Shown here piece by piece: positions 9,337 through 17,891 of a stretch of 64,000 bases of DNA. The number at the start of each line of letters is the position of its first letter. Position 1 is the first letter of the stretch. The DNA is from Chlorobiaceae bacterium (GTDB lineage Bacteria; Bacteroidota; Ignavibacteria; Ignavibacteriales; Ignavibacteriaceae): assembly GCA_013824085.1 (NCBI GenBank), contig PNNF01000004.1:53089-117088 (forward strand), written 5' to 3'. The notes beneath the pieces are model-generated. The model made no database searches and had not been told where the DNA came from. It was given only the letters and a program-made list of their open reading frames with translations. The position numbers and the translations under genes are program-made.

Positions 9337-10269
9337 TTAAATAATTTTACCATTGCTATCATATTTATAAAAACCTTCGCTCGTCTTTCTTCCAAGTTTT
9401 CTTTCTCTTACAAGTTTGCGAAGAATTGGACAAGCTCTGTATCTTGGTTCACCCAGTGTTTTCCATAGTGTATCCATCCAAGCAAGAACTTCATCAAGTC
9501 CCATAGAGTCTGCTAACTCGAGTGGACCATATTGAAAGTTATAACCCAGCCGCATTGCAGTGTCAATATCTTTTGCTTCGGCAATTCCTTCCATCAAGAT
9601 GTACATTGCTTCGTTTAACAACGGAACAATTGCACGAGTAGTAACAAAGCCGGGATACTCGTAAACTTCAACTGCAGTTTTGCCAATTCGATGAGCAAAC
9701 TCTTTACAAATTGTAACTGTTTCGTTGGAGGTATCTAAACATTTGACAAGTTCAACGAGAGGAATTTTAGGAACAGGATTTAAGAAGTGCATACCAATAA
9801 TTTTATCGGGACGCTTAGTTGCTTCTGCAATTTGTGTTAAACTTAAAGTTGAAGTATTCGAAACAAAAATTGCTTCCGGTTTTGCAATTTTATCAAGCTC
9901 TCTAAAAATTTCTTTTTTTAATTCGAAATTTTCGTCAACTGCTTCAATAATTAATTCAGAATCTTTTAAGTCCTCAAATTTTATTGACCATTTTACACGA
10001 GCTAAAATTGCTTTTTTTTCTGATGAGGTCATAGCCCATCGTCTAATTTCTCTGTCTATTGTTTCGGAAAGATTTGCTTTTGCTTTTGCAACTTGTTCTT
10101 CATCTTTTTCGATAATGAGAACTTCCATCCCCGCTGACGCTACTGTTTGAGCTATTCCTTGCCCCATAACTCCCGCACCAATAATAGCGACATTATTTAT
10201 TGCACCAAAGTCATCTTTATGTTTTGAATTTTTTAAGATATCTTCAATTGCTATATTTTGAATTTTCAT
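9337..10269 (-). CDS. hbd: 3-hydroxybutyryl/3-hydroxyacyl-CoA dehydrogenase
   Basis: 310 residues. It oxidises or reduces 3-hydroxyacyl-CoA with NAD(P). The Rossmann motif VAIIGAGVMGQGIA begins at residue 27. The catalytic region SNTSTLSLTQIAEATKRP then GMHFLNPVP contains the conserved His. The C-terminal 3HCDH domain has GFVTTRAIVPLLNEA and ends DSNGKII. Start: the ATG at 10269 (MKIQN) is preceded by GTGGAAAAAAC, a better site than the upstream TTG at 10320, which would add 17 residues unlike the family. It may act in butyrate-type fermentation or in fatty-acid or polyhydroxybutyrate metabolism; a crotonase or thiolase gene is not in the window. Confidence 0.9.
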   Translation of the reverse strand: MKIQNIAIEDILKNSKHKDDFGAINNVAIIGAGVMGQGIAQTVASAGMEVLIIEKDEEQVAKAKANLSETIDREIRRWAMTSSEKKAILARVKWSIKFEDLKDSELIIEAVDENFELKKEIFRELDKIAKPEAIFVSNTSTLSLTQIAEATKRPDKIIGMHFLNPVPKIPLVELVKCLDTSNETVTICKEFAHRIGKTAVEVYEYPGFVTTRAIVPLLNEAMYILMEGIAEAKDIDTAMRLGYNFQYGPLELADSMGLDEVLAWMDTLWKTLGEPRYRACPILRKLVRERKLGRKTSEGFYKYDSNGKII

Positions 10270-10644
10270 GTTTTTTCCACTTATAATAATCGATTTTTTA
10301 AAGCAAAAATTGTTCCACAAAATAAATTGCGTTTAATCACCAAATTGTAATTATAGATTAATATTATTCTCAAATATGGTAAAAATTGTTCATTTTCGAT
10401 TAAAAAACAAGATATTTTATTAGCGTTTTGCGATCTTGGATTTTTTAAATTCCTGTTAGTGCGTGAATATTGAAAACAAACTGATTGCAATATTACAGGA
10501 AAAATAATTGACTCTTTTATCAATAAAGAATTGTCATTTTTCAGAAAACGTTTTGAATAAATTATTAAAAAGAAGAACTTGAGTTTCGGAAAATAAATTG
10601 TTATTAATATCATCGGATTCAAAAAAAAAAGAAATGAGATTACA
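10270..10644. other. Divergent intergenic region
   Basis: 375 very AT-rich bases between the divergent hbd and the small membrane-protein gene. It must hold two promoters. An open frame on the minus strand (10281-10622) has no family motif and overlaps the hbd leader, so I treat it as non-coding. Confidence 0.45.
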
Positions 10645-11028
10645 ATGAAAAAAATATTGCTTCTCGGGTGCGGGGGAGTTGTTGTGGTAATTGGGTTATT
10701 TGTGGTGCTCGGCGGATTTGTTTTGTTTGGCGGTATTCAAGCGTTAGGATTAGATAGAGCAATTTTTGATGTTTCAAGAACTTTTATTGTTGAAAATTCT
10801 CTCACTCAGTTTGATACGGCTTTTGAAGCATTAAATCAGAATGAATATTCTCAAGCACTTAAACAAATTGTTACTGATTATTCCAAGCAAATAATAAATA
10901 ATCCCGCTATTGACTTTACTCAGTATAAAAATTTCTTCCTTAAGGTGATGAACATTGTTTCAGATGCAAATGTTACGCCCGAGGAACTGGTGGAATTGAA
11001 TCGAATAATTATGGCAAAGCAGATTTAA
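10645..11028 (+). CDS. Small hypothetical membrane-anchored protein
   Basis: 127 residues, not recognised. Residues 4-32 are one strongly hydrophobic Gly/Val-rich helix (LLLGCGGVVVVIGLFVVLGGFVLFGG). The rest is a hydrophilic, probably helical domain (SLTQFDTAFEALNQNEYSQALKQIVTDYSKQ), suggesting an N-in anchor with a soluble C-terminal part. A Cys at residue 9 follows LLG, but the hydrophobic stretch before it is too short for a normal lipobox, so I do not call a lipoprotein. Transcribed alone and followed by a MITE-like repeat. Confidence 0.55.
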   Translation: MKKILLLGCGGVVVVIGLFVVLGGFVLFGGIQALGLDRAIFDVSRTFIVENSLTQFDTAFEALNQNEYSQALKQIVTDYSKQIINNPAIDFTQYKNFFLKVMNIVSDANVTPEELVELNRIIMAKQI

Positions 11029-11097
11029 GCTAGTTTTATTTGCAATTTTCATTGACAAAAAAAGGTCACAAAGTCTTATTTATCAATGAAATTTTTA

Positions 11098-11242
11098 AAC
11101 TGTTGCCAAAATATAATTGGACGACAAACCTGGCTTAATAATTTTTTCTGTGAGAACCTGTAATTTGTTCTGTGTTAATCTGTGGTAAAAAAAGTTGTAT
11201 AATAAATTATCCCAAAATACAATTGTAAGTGTGGCAACAGTT
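11098..11242. repeat. 145-bp MITE-like element with terminal inverted repeats
   Basis: The ends are an 11-bp perfect inverted repeat, AACTGTTGCCA at 11098 and TGGCAACAGTT ending at 11242; the pairing extends imperfectly inward to an ATTG/CAAT match. The interior has no ORF but has four CTGTG-like words spaced 10-12 bases (11148-11184). No clear target-site duplication is visible. This is what a non-autonomous mobile element or a degraded repeat would look like; other copies in the genome would settle it. Confidence 0.5.
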
Positions 11243-11315
11243 AGCATAGATTATGTTCAGCTTTTACAGAGACAAAATTTCTTACGAGACAGAATGAAAA
11301 TATTTTTCAAAAAAA

Positions 11316-11345
11316 AACCGTCGCTAAAAAAAATTAACGACGGTT
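11316..11345 (-). terminator. Rho-independent terminator of the TonB-dependent receptor
   Basis: An 8-bp perfect GC-containing stem (AACCGTCG / CGACGGTT) with an A-rich loop. A T run follows on the minus strand, 28 bases after the receptor stop. Confidence 0.85.
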
Positions 11346-11373
11346 ATTTCTTCAAATGATTCTCTAAAATAAA

Positions 11374-13530
11374 TTAAAACTTCCAGTCAGCTCCAACTAA
11401 AATTAAACGTGAGCTTCCAAATCTCATTCCGCGTGTTCTATCACTAAGATAAATTTTGTTCGCTAAGTTTTTTCCAGTTGCGAAAATAGTTAGGTTCAAC
11501 GCTGGGATATCATAATTAATTGTCGCATTAAAAATTACTTGGTTACGAATTAATCCTCTTTGCCCGTCAGTAGTTTCTTGAGTGGTTTCTGCAAAATCTG
11601 AGAATTGATCAGAAACATAAGCAGCTTCAAAAATGAGATTAGAGTTTTTTATTCCGCTAAAACTTAAAGATGAAACTAACATATGTTTGGGAGCGTATGG
11701 TAAACGATTTCCTGCTTTGCTTCCTGCTGTTACTTTCTGATCAACAACTTGAATAAATTCAGTTAATTGTTTTGCTTCGGGTAAAAATGTATAATTTAGA
11801 TTCAAAAAAATATTTGACGAGATGCCAATTAAATTATCTAAATCGAAACGACCCGATAATTCCATGCCTTGATAAAGAGTCTCGCCTTGTGCAAGTGGAG
11901 TGCTTCCGCCTGCAATTGAACCAACTGCAATTTGATTTTGAAATTGATTTCTAAAAAGTGTAAGCTCAAGTCTTAATCCTTCTAAAAATAATGTTCGTGT
12001 ACCGATTTCAAGAACTGTGCTTCTCTCGGGATCAACATCTGTAAAAGTTGCAGAAGTAATATTAATTGGATCGCCTGCTCTGCCTGAAGTAACAATTAAA
12101 TCTTCCGTTCTTGGCGGAGCAAATCCTTTGTGAATACCCGCGAAGATTGTGAATGCTGGTGAGTTTGAATAAGTAAATCCGAAACCGGGGATGAATTCAG
12201 TAAAAGAGATAGATCCACTCGCGGCGGTCAAATTATTGACTCTTTTATTTTTTACATTTTCAATTCTGATAACAGGCGTAAATGTAAAGCTATTAATCAT
12301 AAAACGATTTTGAATAAATCCAGAAATTGCTGTAGTAAATCTTTCGTTGTCTTCTACTGTTGTTCCAACTCTCGCAAGCGGTGAAGTTCCATTTACTTGT
12401 TGGCGATATTGATCTTCATAATGAAGACGAATTCCAACGTGCAATTCATTTTTCAGATTGAAGAGATTGTGCATAATTTCTAATCTTGGTTCTACTCCAT
12501 AATTAAAATATTCTCTCAATCTACCTTGAACAGAATTAATAGTATCAACATCAATTGGCAACCCTGCGAGACGTGCTGTTCTTATGCTTGCGCCACCTTG
12601 TGCATCTGTTGTTGTGCTTGATTGTCTCCACCAATCTCTTTTAAAATTTGAACCATAAAAACTTGTAGTAAGAATAACATCTTTTGAAATTAATAAAAGA
12701 TGAGTTGCTGAGAGACCGATTCTTTTGAATTCGAGTTTATCATTTTTGAATGGATTGTAATCATAACCGAAGCGTGCAAATTCTAATGGCGATAGCCCGC
12801 TGTAAGTTGTAGTTGATTTCTCATCATAAAAATTTCCGCGTAATGTTATTTTCTGATTTGTAGCGAGAGAAATAATTCCTTTGTAATTATAATCTGTAAG
12901 TAAAAAATCTTCATTCTTCCGTGTTCCATTTCCTTGCTTATGTGTTAAATCAAAAAGCATATTCATATAATTTAGTCGAACTGAAGAATTAAGGTTTTGA
13001 TCACTTCCACCCATTGCAGAAAATCTTCCATTGAAATCTTTCGACACACTTGGTGTTAAATAATTTATTACTCCACCAATTGTTTGCGGACCAAAAATAA
13101 CTTGTTCAGATCCTTTTAATATTTCAATTCCAGAAAATCTTTCTACAGGCGGATGATAGTAGCTTGCATTGTCGCCATAAGGAGCATAGGTAAGCAGAAT
13201 TCCATCTTCGAGTAGTAAAACTTTAGTTGAACGATTTGGGTTTAAGCCACGTATTCCGATATTTGGACGGAGTGCAAATCCATCTTCTTCTCTTATATTA
13301 ATTCCAGGGGCTTTCCTTAAAGCTTCATTAGTATTGAATATTTTCGCAAGCCTTAATTCTTTACCACTCAATACTTGTGCAGAGCCAGCAATTTTGGGTA
13401 AGCGTTCCTGTGCTCCAACAACAACAACTGTTGGGACTTCATAATTCTGAATCGTGTCTTGTTGTGCAAAATTTTTGATCGGTAATAGTATAAAGAGCGC
13501 GACTACTAGTTTAGCAGTTATATTTCTCAT
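11374..13530 (-). CDS. TonB-dependent outer-membrane receptor (FecA-like)
   Basis: 718 residues, with a signal peptide (residues 1-22, ending NFAQ). The plug domain shows EALRKAPGINIREEDG, NIGIRGLNPNRS and VLLLEDGILLTYAPYGD, the FecA-like ferric-siderophore type, followed by ILKGSEQVIFGPQTIGGVINY. The rest is a 22-strand-type beta-barrel ending in DWKF. A likely TonB box (TVVVVGAQ) follows the signal peptide. The substrate cannot be read from sequence; ferric-citrate or siderophore complexes are the typical choice. No SusD partner and no carboxypeptidase-like N-terminal domain are present. A palindromic operator candidate lies 90 bases upstream of the start. Confidence 0.88.
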   Translation of the reverse strand: MRNITAKLVVALFILLPIKNFAQQDTIQNYEVPTVVVVGAQERLPKIAGSAQVLSGKELRLAKIFNTNEALRKAPGINIREEDGFALRPNIGIRGLNPNRSTKVLLLEDGILLTYAPYGDNASYYHPPVERFSGIEILKGSEQVIFGPQTIGGVINYLTPSVSKDFNGRFSAMGGSDQNLNSSVRLNYMNMLFDLTHKQGNGTRKNEDFLLTDYNYKGIISLATNQKITLRGNFYDEKSTTTYSGLSPLEFARFGYDYNPFKNDKLEFKRIGLSATHLLLISKDVILTTSFYGSNFKRDWWRQSSTTTDAQGGASIRTARLAGLPIDVDTINSVQGRLREYFNYGVEPRLEIMHNLFNLKNELHVGIRLHYEDQYRQQVNGTSPLARVGTTVEDNERFTTAISGFIQNRFMINSFTFTPVIRIENVKNKRVNNLTAASGSISFTEFIPGFGFTYSNSPAFTIFAGIHKGFAPPRTEDLIVTSGRAGDPINITSATFTDVDPERSTVLEIGTRTLFLEGLRLELTLFRNQFQNQIAVGSIAGGSTPLAQGETLYQGMELSGRFDLDNLIGISSNIFLNLNYTFLPEAKQLTEFIQVVDQKVTAGSKAGNRLPYAPKHMLVSSLSFSGIKNSNLIFEAAYVSDQFSDFAETTQETTDGQRGLIRNQVIFNATINYDIPALNLTIFATGKNLANKIYLSDRTRGMRFGSSRLILVGADWKF

Positions 13531-13619
13531 TAGTTACTCCAGTATTTTTTATTAGACTTTGATCTTTCTTCCTAAATAATTAAGAAGACCAAGTTCGAAA
13601 AAAACTTAACCTTCGTTTA

Positions 13620-13638
13620 ATTTAGATTAAGTCTAAAT
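13620..13638 (-). promoter_or_regulatory. Palindromic operator candidate upstream of the TonB receptor
   Basis: A perfect 7-bp dyad, ATTTAGA-TTAAG-TCTAAAT, centred about 100 bases upstream of the receptor start. The spacing and the TTAGA/TCTAA arms resemble DtxR/MntR/IdeR-type metal-responsive sites more than a classic Fur box. The regulator is not in the window; the metal link is inferred from the receptor. Confidence 0.4.
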
Positions 13639-13695
13639 AAAAATTAAGGAATGTTTAATAATTATCCAAACAAAAAAAATTTATAATCTCAAAAT

Positions 13696-14490
13696 TTATT
13701 CGGGAATAATTTGTAGCTCTTTGAGAATAGCTTTTGTTATTTCCAGCCGAGCTGAATTAAAATTTGGATTTGCCAGATCTTTCGTCTCAATGTTAATTGC
13801 AAAGAAATATGGCTTTTCGTTAATTTCATACCAACCAACCCACCAACCAATTTGCATATTATTTTCTATACTCAAACCTGTTTTTGAACGTAGTAAATAA
13901 TCTTTGGTTCTTTCAGAGATCATAATTCTCTTTACAATATCCATCGTTCTTTGTGAAAAAGGAAGTTGATTGTTGTAGAGTCTTCTTAGGAATTGCACTT
14001 GTTCCATTTGTGAAATTCGGAGTCCTCCGGTCAACCAAAATTGATCGATACCTCCCGAAATATCTTTGTTGCCATATCCAACTTTATCAATGTAGAGCTT
14101 CATTCTGTCGTTACCAATTCTGCGAGCAAGCTCTTGATAAAACCAAAAAGTGGAATTTTTAAATGCGTCTGATAAACTTTGATCTTTATTCCACACATCT
14201 CTGTCTCTTTTAACGGCATCCCATCTTAATGAAAAATTTGCATCGCGAGTTACTTTAGTTTCAAGTGCAATTAGAGATGTCATAATCTTAAATGTAGATG
14301 CTGGTGAAAATCTTTTATAACATCTTTCTTTATTGTGATAATATATTATGTTGCTATCGAGATCATAAACAACAATTGAGCCTTCTACATTCTGTTCATC
14401 AAAAAATTTTGAGAAATCTTTTCTGATTTCAGTTTGTGGAAACATTATAAATGTTAAAATATAAATGAAGAAAGCTATTTTATTTATCAT
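13696..14490 (-). CDS. Class D beta-lactamase (OXA-type)
   Basis: 264 residues, usual length. Seen: a hydrophobic N-terminus, the nucleophile motif STFK (Ser65, Lys68), a second motif Ser113-Thr-Phe where the family usually has SxV, YGN at 139-141, the omega-loop tryptophan in IDQFWLTGGLRIS (Trp152), KTG at 203-205 and WWVGW at 216-220. All catalytic elements are therefore present. The family hydrolyses penicillins and sometimes oxacillin or carbapenems; a related group acts in BlaR-type sensing, but no sensor domain is fused here. It is flanked by chromosomal genes with no insertion sequence, so it looks resident. It could instead act on peptidoglycan-derived substrates; resistance is not shown by sequence alone. 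Confidence 0.88.
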   Translation of the reverse strand: MINKIAFFIYILTFIMFPQTEIRKDFSKFFDEQNVEGSIVVYDLDSNIIYYHNKERCYKRFSPASTFKIMTSLIALETKVTRDANFSLRWDAVKRDRDVWNKDQSLSDAFKNSTFWFYQELARRIGNDRMKLYIDKVGYGNKDISGGIDQFWLTGGLRISQMEQVQFLRRLYNNQLPFSQRTMDIVKRIMISERTKDYLLRSKTGLSIENNMQIGWWVGWYEINEKPYFFAINIETKDLANPNFNSARLEITKAILKELQIIPE

Positions 14491-14752
14491 ACTCTTTAGA
14501 CTTATTGAAATTATAAAAAAATTATTTCTTGATGCGAATCATGAATCTACGAACGCTTTGCATAATAATTAAAGCTTAATAAAACATATATAAAATATAC
14601 TCCGAGTCATCGAACTACATAAAATATTTTTTTATCTCTAAAAATTATTTCTTAGAAATATTTTCTACGTGGTTTTTAATCAACAATTACTCGTTATTAA
14701 AACTTAGTATCAAAATACAAAATTGTTTTAAATATTAATTTGCTTCTCTTTA

Positions 14753-15559
14753 TCAACCAAAATTTGCAAGGAACGGAATTTCTTTTAGCACAAAGAAGAA
14801 GAGGAAACTCCACGTTATCCAAATTCCGATTACCATAAAAATATATTTTTTGGAATCATCTGAGAACATGAATTTTGACATTCCAATAGCTGCGACAACG
14901 TAAGACCAAATCGCAATGATGTCAATCTTGCTTAACAAAAATCCAGTAAACTCTTTTCTATTCGCATCAATAAAGGACGCAATCGAGAGGTCGAGAAAAG
15001 ATTTGTTAAGTACGAGAGAAATTATTGTCAAGATTATCATATATACAATTGTTATCCAAGCCGCTTGAGCATTGGCTATGAGCACTCCTTGATAAGTTCC
15101 CGTGCCTTTGAATACGAATTTTGCGAAGAGAAAATAAACACCGCTAACTAAAAGAATAACTAAAAATCCAAATATAAAAATTCCTATAGATTGAAAGACA
15201 AATGAAATAGCTTTGTTCTCAAACATTTTTTCTTGTTGATCTTTTATCTTGTCTGCCTGTTCAACGGGAATCTGTCCTTTGACAACCATTGAATCAATTT
15301 GCGCAAACATTTTTTGTTTTTCTGCGGCTTCAATAATCGGATTTGATAATATCGCAACACGTGAAAGTGATACAACCAAAAGCAGAAGTAATATTGGAAT
15401 TATCCAATCTGATGGTTTGGGTGGAAATGATGCGAGTCTTTTAAAAAGTTGTGTAGGTTCGGAAAAAACTCCAACTACCTTATCTGTAAAACTTGGAGGC
15501 TCTGCTGATTGCTCTTGATTATCAGAAAATTCAGGCTCTGTAAATCTAACTTCACTCAT
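14753..15559 (-). CDS. Yip1-family membrane protein
   Basis: 268 residues with a soluble N-terminal 40 residues (MSEVRFTEPEFSDNQEQSAEP) and then five or six hydrophobic helices (DWIIPILLLLLVVSLSRV; IFIFGFLVILLVSGVYFLF; ITIVYMIILTIISLVLN). The layout matches bacterial YIP1-family proteins with unknown function. Start: the ATG at 15559 has AAGGAAAG 8 bases upstream; the upstream ATG at 15580 would place that RBS inside the gene, so 15559 is chosen. The short gap to the divergent tnaA promoter region suggests a separate transcript. Confidence 0.75.
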   Translation of the reverse strand: MSEVRFTEPEFSDNQEQSAEPPSFTDKVVGVFSEPTQLFKRLASFPPKPSDWIIPILLLLLVVSLSRVAILSNPIIEAAEKQKMFAQIDSMVVKGQIPVEQADKIKDQQEKMFENKAISFVFQSIGIFIFGFLVILLVSGVYFLFAKFVFKGTGTYQGVLIANAQAAWITIVYMIILTIISLVLNKSFLDLSIASFIDANRKEFTGFLLSKIDIIAIWSYVVAAIGMSKFMFSDDSKKYIFMVIGIWITWSFLFFFVLKEIPFLANFG

Positions 15560-15663
15560 GATAAAACTTTCCTTTCGCATAATTAATAAGTGTAAGAGTA
15601 AAAATATTTAGGGAATATGTAAAAGACAATTAAAAAATGATATAAGTATTATCAATCCTTTGT

Positions 15664-15671
15664 TAATTTTG
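15664..15671 (+). promoter_or_regulatory. Candidate -7 promoter element of tnaA
   Basis: TAATTTTG fits the Bacteroidota -7 consensus TAnnTTTG and lies 24 bases before the ATG. No matching -33 TTTG is found at standard spacing, and such words are frequent in AT-rich DNA, so support is weak. Confidence 0.25.
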
Positions 15672-15694
15672 CATATGAAAATTTGAGAAAAGAA

Positions 15695-17068
15695 ATGAAA
15701 ACCATAATAGAGCCATTTAAAATAAAATCAGTTGAACCAATAAAGTTCACAACATTTGAAGAAAGAAAAAAAGCATTAGAAGTTGCAAGCAACAATACTT
15801 TTTTAATACCCGCAGAAGATGTGCTAATAGATCTATTAACAGATAGTGGAACATCAGCAATGAGTTCATTGCAATGGGCGGGAATAATGAAGGGTGATGA
15901 ATCTTATGCTGGTGCAAGGTCGTTTTTCACTTTTGAAAATGCAGTAAAAAAAATTACGGGAATGAAACACATTATTCCAACACATCAAGGAAGAGCAGCC
16001 GAAAAAATTCTTTTCTCAATTCTTGGTGGCCCAGGAAAATATTTTCCGAACAATACTCACTTTGACACAACACGTGCAAACATTGAATTTACTGGAGCAG
16101 TAGCAGAAGATTATCTTGTTGAAGTTGGATCTCGTCCAGAAGTTAAAGCTGACTTCAAAGGAAATATGGACATTGAGAGACTGGAAGAGTTTATGGTAAA
16201 AAGGAAAAGAGAAAATATTCCTTTGTGTATGATTACGATTACAAATAACTCTGGTGGCGGACAACCCGTATCAATGCAGAACATTCGTGATGTGAGAGAA
16301 ATTTGTACCAAGTATAGTGTTCCCTTCTTCATTGATGCATGTCGATTTGCAGAAAATTCTTACTTCATCAAAAAAAGAGAAAAAGGATTTGAGAATAAAT
16401 CTGTTTTAGAAATTGCACAAGAAATTTTTTCATATGCAGATGGTGTAACAATGAGCGCCAAAAAAGATGCACTCGCTAATATTGGCGGATTTCTTGCGTT
16501 GAATGATGACTCGCTTGCAATCAAATGTAGAAATTTATTAATAGTTACAGAAGGATTTCCTACTTACGGCGGATTAGCAGGAAGAGATCTTGAAGCTGTG
16601 GCTCAAGGACTTGAAGAAATTGTTGATGAAAACTATCTTGAATACAGAATTAGAAGCGTAGAATATTTAGGAGATAAATTAACTAACGCAGGTGTTCCAA
16701 TTATTGAACCGCCGGGTGGACACGCAATATATATCGATGCAAAAAGATTTACTCCTCACATTCCTTCGGAACAATATCCGGGACAATCCATCGTTTGCGA
16801 GTTGTATTTGCAAGGCGGAATTAGAGGTGTCGAAATTGGAAGCGTGATGTTTGGGAAATATAATATTGATGGAAAATTAATTTCTCCCTCAATGGAATTA
16901 GTTAGACTTGCAATTCCGCGTCGAGTTTATACGCAAAGCCATATCGATTTTGTTGCTGAAGTCGTAATTGAAGTTTATAATAATCGCCACAACTTAAAAG
17001 GATATGAGATTACTTACGAAGCTCCAATACTAAGACACTTTACTGCAAAATTTTCAAAGCTGAAATAA
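15695..17068 (+). CDS. tnaA: Tryptophanase (tryptophan indole-lyase)
   Basis: 457 residues. A PLP enzyme that splits tryptophan to indole, pyruvate and ammonia. The PLP lysine is in MSAKKD (about Lys257), with THQGR and GFPTYGG nearby. It aligns without offset to tyrosine phenol-lyase, and the three residues that separate the families are the tryptophanase ones: Asp124 in FDTTR (Thr in tyrosine phenol-lyase), Ile381 in VEIG (Arg in that enzyme) and His448 in LRHFTAKF (Phe in that enzyme). Start: the ATG at 15695 with GAGAAAAG upstream is preferred to the TTG at 15683. No tnaC leader peptide or tnaB permease is visible. It heads an operon with the following four genes. Confidence 0.92.
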   Translation: MKTIIEPFKIKSVEPIKFTTFEERKKALEVASNNTFLIPAEDVLIDLLTDSGTSAMSSLQWAGIMKGDESYAGARSFFTFENAVKKITGMKHIIPTHQGRAAEKILFSILGGPGKYFPNNTHFDTTRANIEFTGAVAEDYLVEVGSRPEVKADFKGNMDIERLEEFMVKRKRENIPLCMITITNNSGGGQPVSMQNIRDVREICTKYSVPFFIDACRFAENSYFIKKREKGFENKSVLEIAQEIFSYADGVTMSAKKDALANIGGFLALNDDSLAIKCRNLLIVTEGFPTYGGLAGRDLEAVAQGLEEIVDENYLEYRIRSVEYLGDKLTNAGVPIIEPPGGHAIYIDAKRFTPHIPSEQYPGQSIVCELYLQGGIRGVEIGSVMFGKYNIDGKLISPSMELVRLAIPRRVYTQSHIDFVAEVVIEVYNNRHNLKGYEITYEAPILRHFTAKFSKLK

Positions 17069-17883
17069 TGGAAGTAAAGGAACTTATCAACTTTTCTCAT
17101 GGGAAACAAATTTGGAGATTGTTATTAAGTCCAAACAATAAATTGTTGATTGAAGAAAGAGGAGAAGAGAAAGAGGTTTTTTTTAATTGTATCGATTTGA
17201 ATTCAGCGAAATATATTTTTCAGAACTTTCAGTTAGAAGAAAAATTTTGGATTGGTATTGAAGCTTTTACCGATGAGATGATTTTTTTTCATAAGTATCT
17301 TAGACCAGATATGCCAACTCACTCTGGGGTAATCGCATTTGATTTAAGTAGCAAAAAAATTATTTGGGAAAATAAAGAGCTTAAATTTCATTATTATTAT
17401 GAGAATAAACTTTTTTGTTATCAGCAAAAATTTGACGGACGAAAATTTTATTCGCTAAATCCTTTAACTGGTGAAGTGTTTGACGACTTAGAAGAAAATA
17501 ATTTTTTGCTGAATGAGATAAAAGAAAAAATTAATCAGGCGAGTGAAAATTCTGGTTATCTTTTCCCTGAAGTTACTCATCCACTTAACGGTGAAAATTA
17601 TTTTATCTCTGCACGAAAAATCTTAGCTGAGTATAATGTTGTTGGAAATATTGAGTTCATCCTTCGCGACAATTATCTCTTCTTCTCATTCCATTATTCC
17701 AAAGCGAATTCGGGATTTAATAATCATTTCTTTATCATTGAAATTAATTTTGGAAAAGTTATTTTTCAGAGTGAGTTAAATAAAAATATTTCTACACTCT
17801 TATTCGATTCGTTCTTTATAAAAGATGATTTTCTTTTTTTGATAAAAGGAAAAACTGAAGTAAGTATTTATAAAATAAAATAA
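17068..17883 (+). CDS. Hypothetical protein, DUF4905-like
   Basis: 271 residues, not certain. No signal peptide or TM helix. The sequence reads like a beta-propeller-ish or WD-like cytoplasmic protein with repeated short strands: IWRLLLSPNNKLLIEERGEE, FWIGIEAFTDEMIFFHKYLRPDMPTHSGVIAFDL, IIWENKELKFHYYYENKLFCYQ. It resembles DUF4905 in Bacteroidota, judged from memory. Its ATG overlaps the tnaA stop by one base (TAATG), so it is translationally coupled to tnaA. Role unknown; the coupling suggests a function linked to tryptophanase or merely operon convenience. Confidence 0.55.
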   Translation: MEVKELINFSHGKQIWRLLLSPNNKLLIEERGEEKEVFFNCIDLNSAKYIFQNFQLEEKFWIGIEAFTDEMIFFHKYLRPDMPTHSGVIAFDLSSKKIIWENKELKFHYYYENKLFCYQQKFDGRKFYSLNPLTGEVFDDLEENNFLLNEIKEKINQASENSGYLFPEVTHPLNGENYFISARKILAEYNVVGNIEFILRDNYLFFSFHYSKANSGFNNHFFIIEINFGKVIFQSELNKNISTLLFDSFFIKDDFLFLIKGKTEVSIYKIK

Positions 17884-17891
17884 AGATTACT

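Larger units (their letters stand above)
11029..11373. other. Intergenic region with a repeat element and a terminator
   Basis: 345 bases with no coding signal. It holds the 145-bp inverted-repeat element (11098-11242) and the terminator of the TonB-dependent receptor (11316-11345). Confidence 0.6.

Noticed and set aside
10281..10622. Minus-strand open frame of 113 codons upstream of hbd
   Set aside because: Low complexity, no motif, no RBS, and it overlaps the probable promoter region of hbd.
10645..11028. Lipoprotein call based on LLLGC
   Set aside because: The hydrophobic stretch before the Cys is too short and the stretch after it is also hydrophobic, so it is a transmembrane anchor.
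15695..17068. Tyrosine phenol-lyase
   Set aside because: Residues 124, 381 and 448 are Asp, Ile and His, the tryptophanase pattern, not Thr, Arg and Phe.
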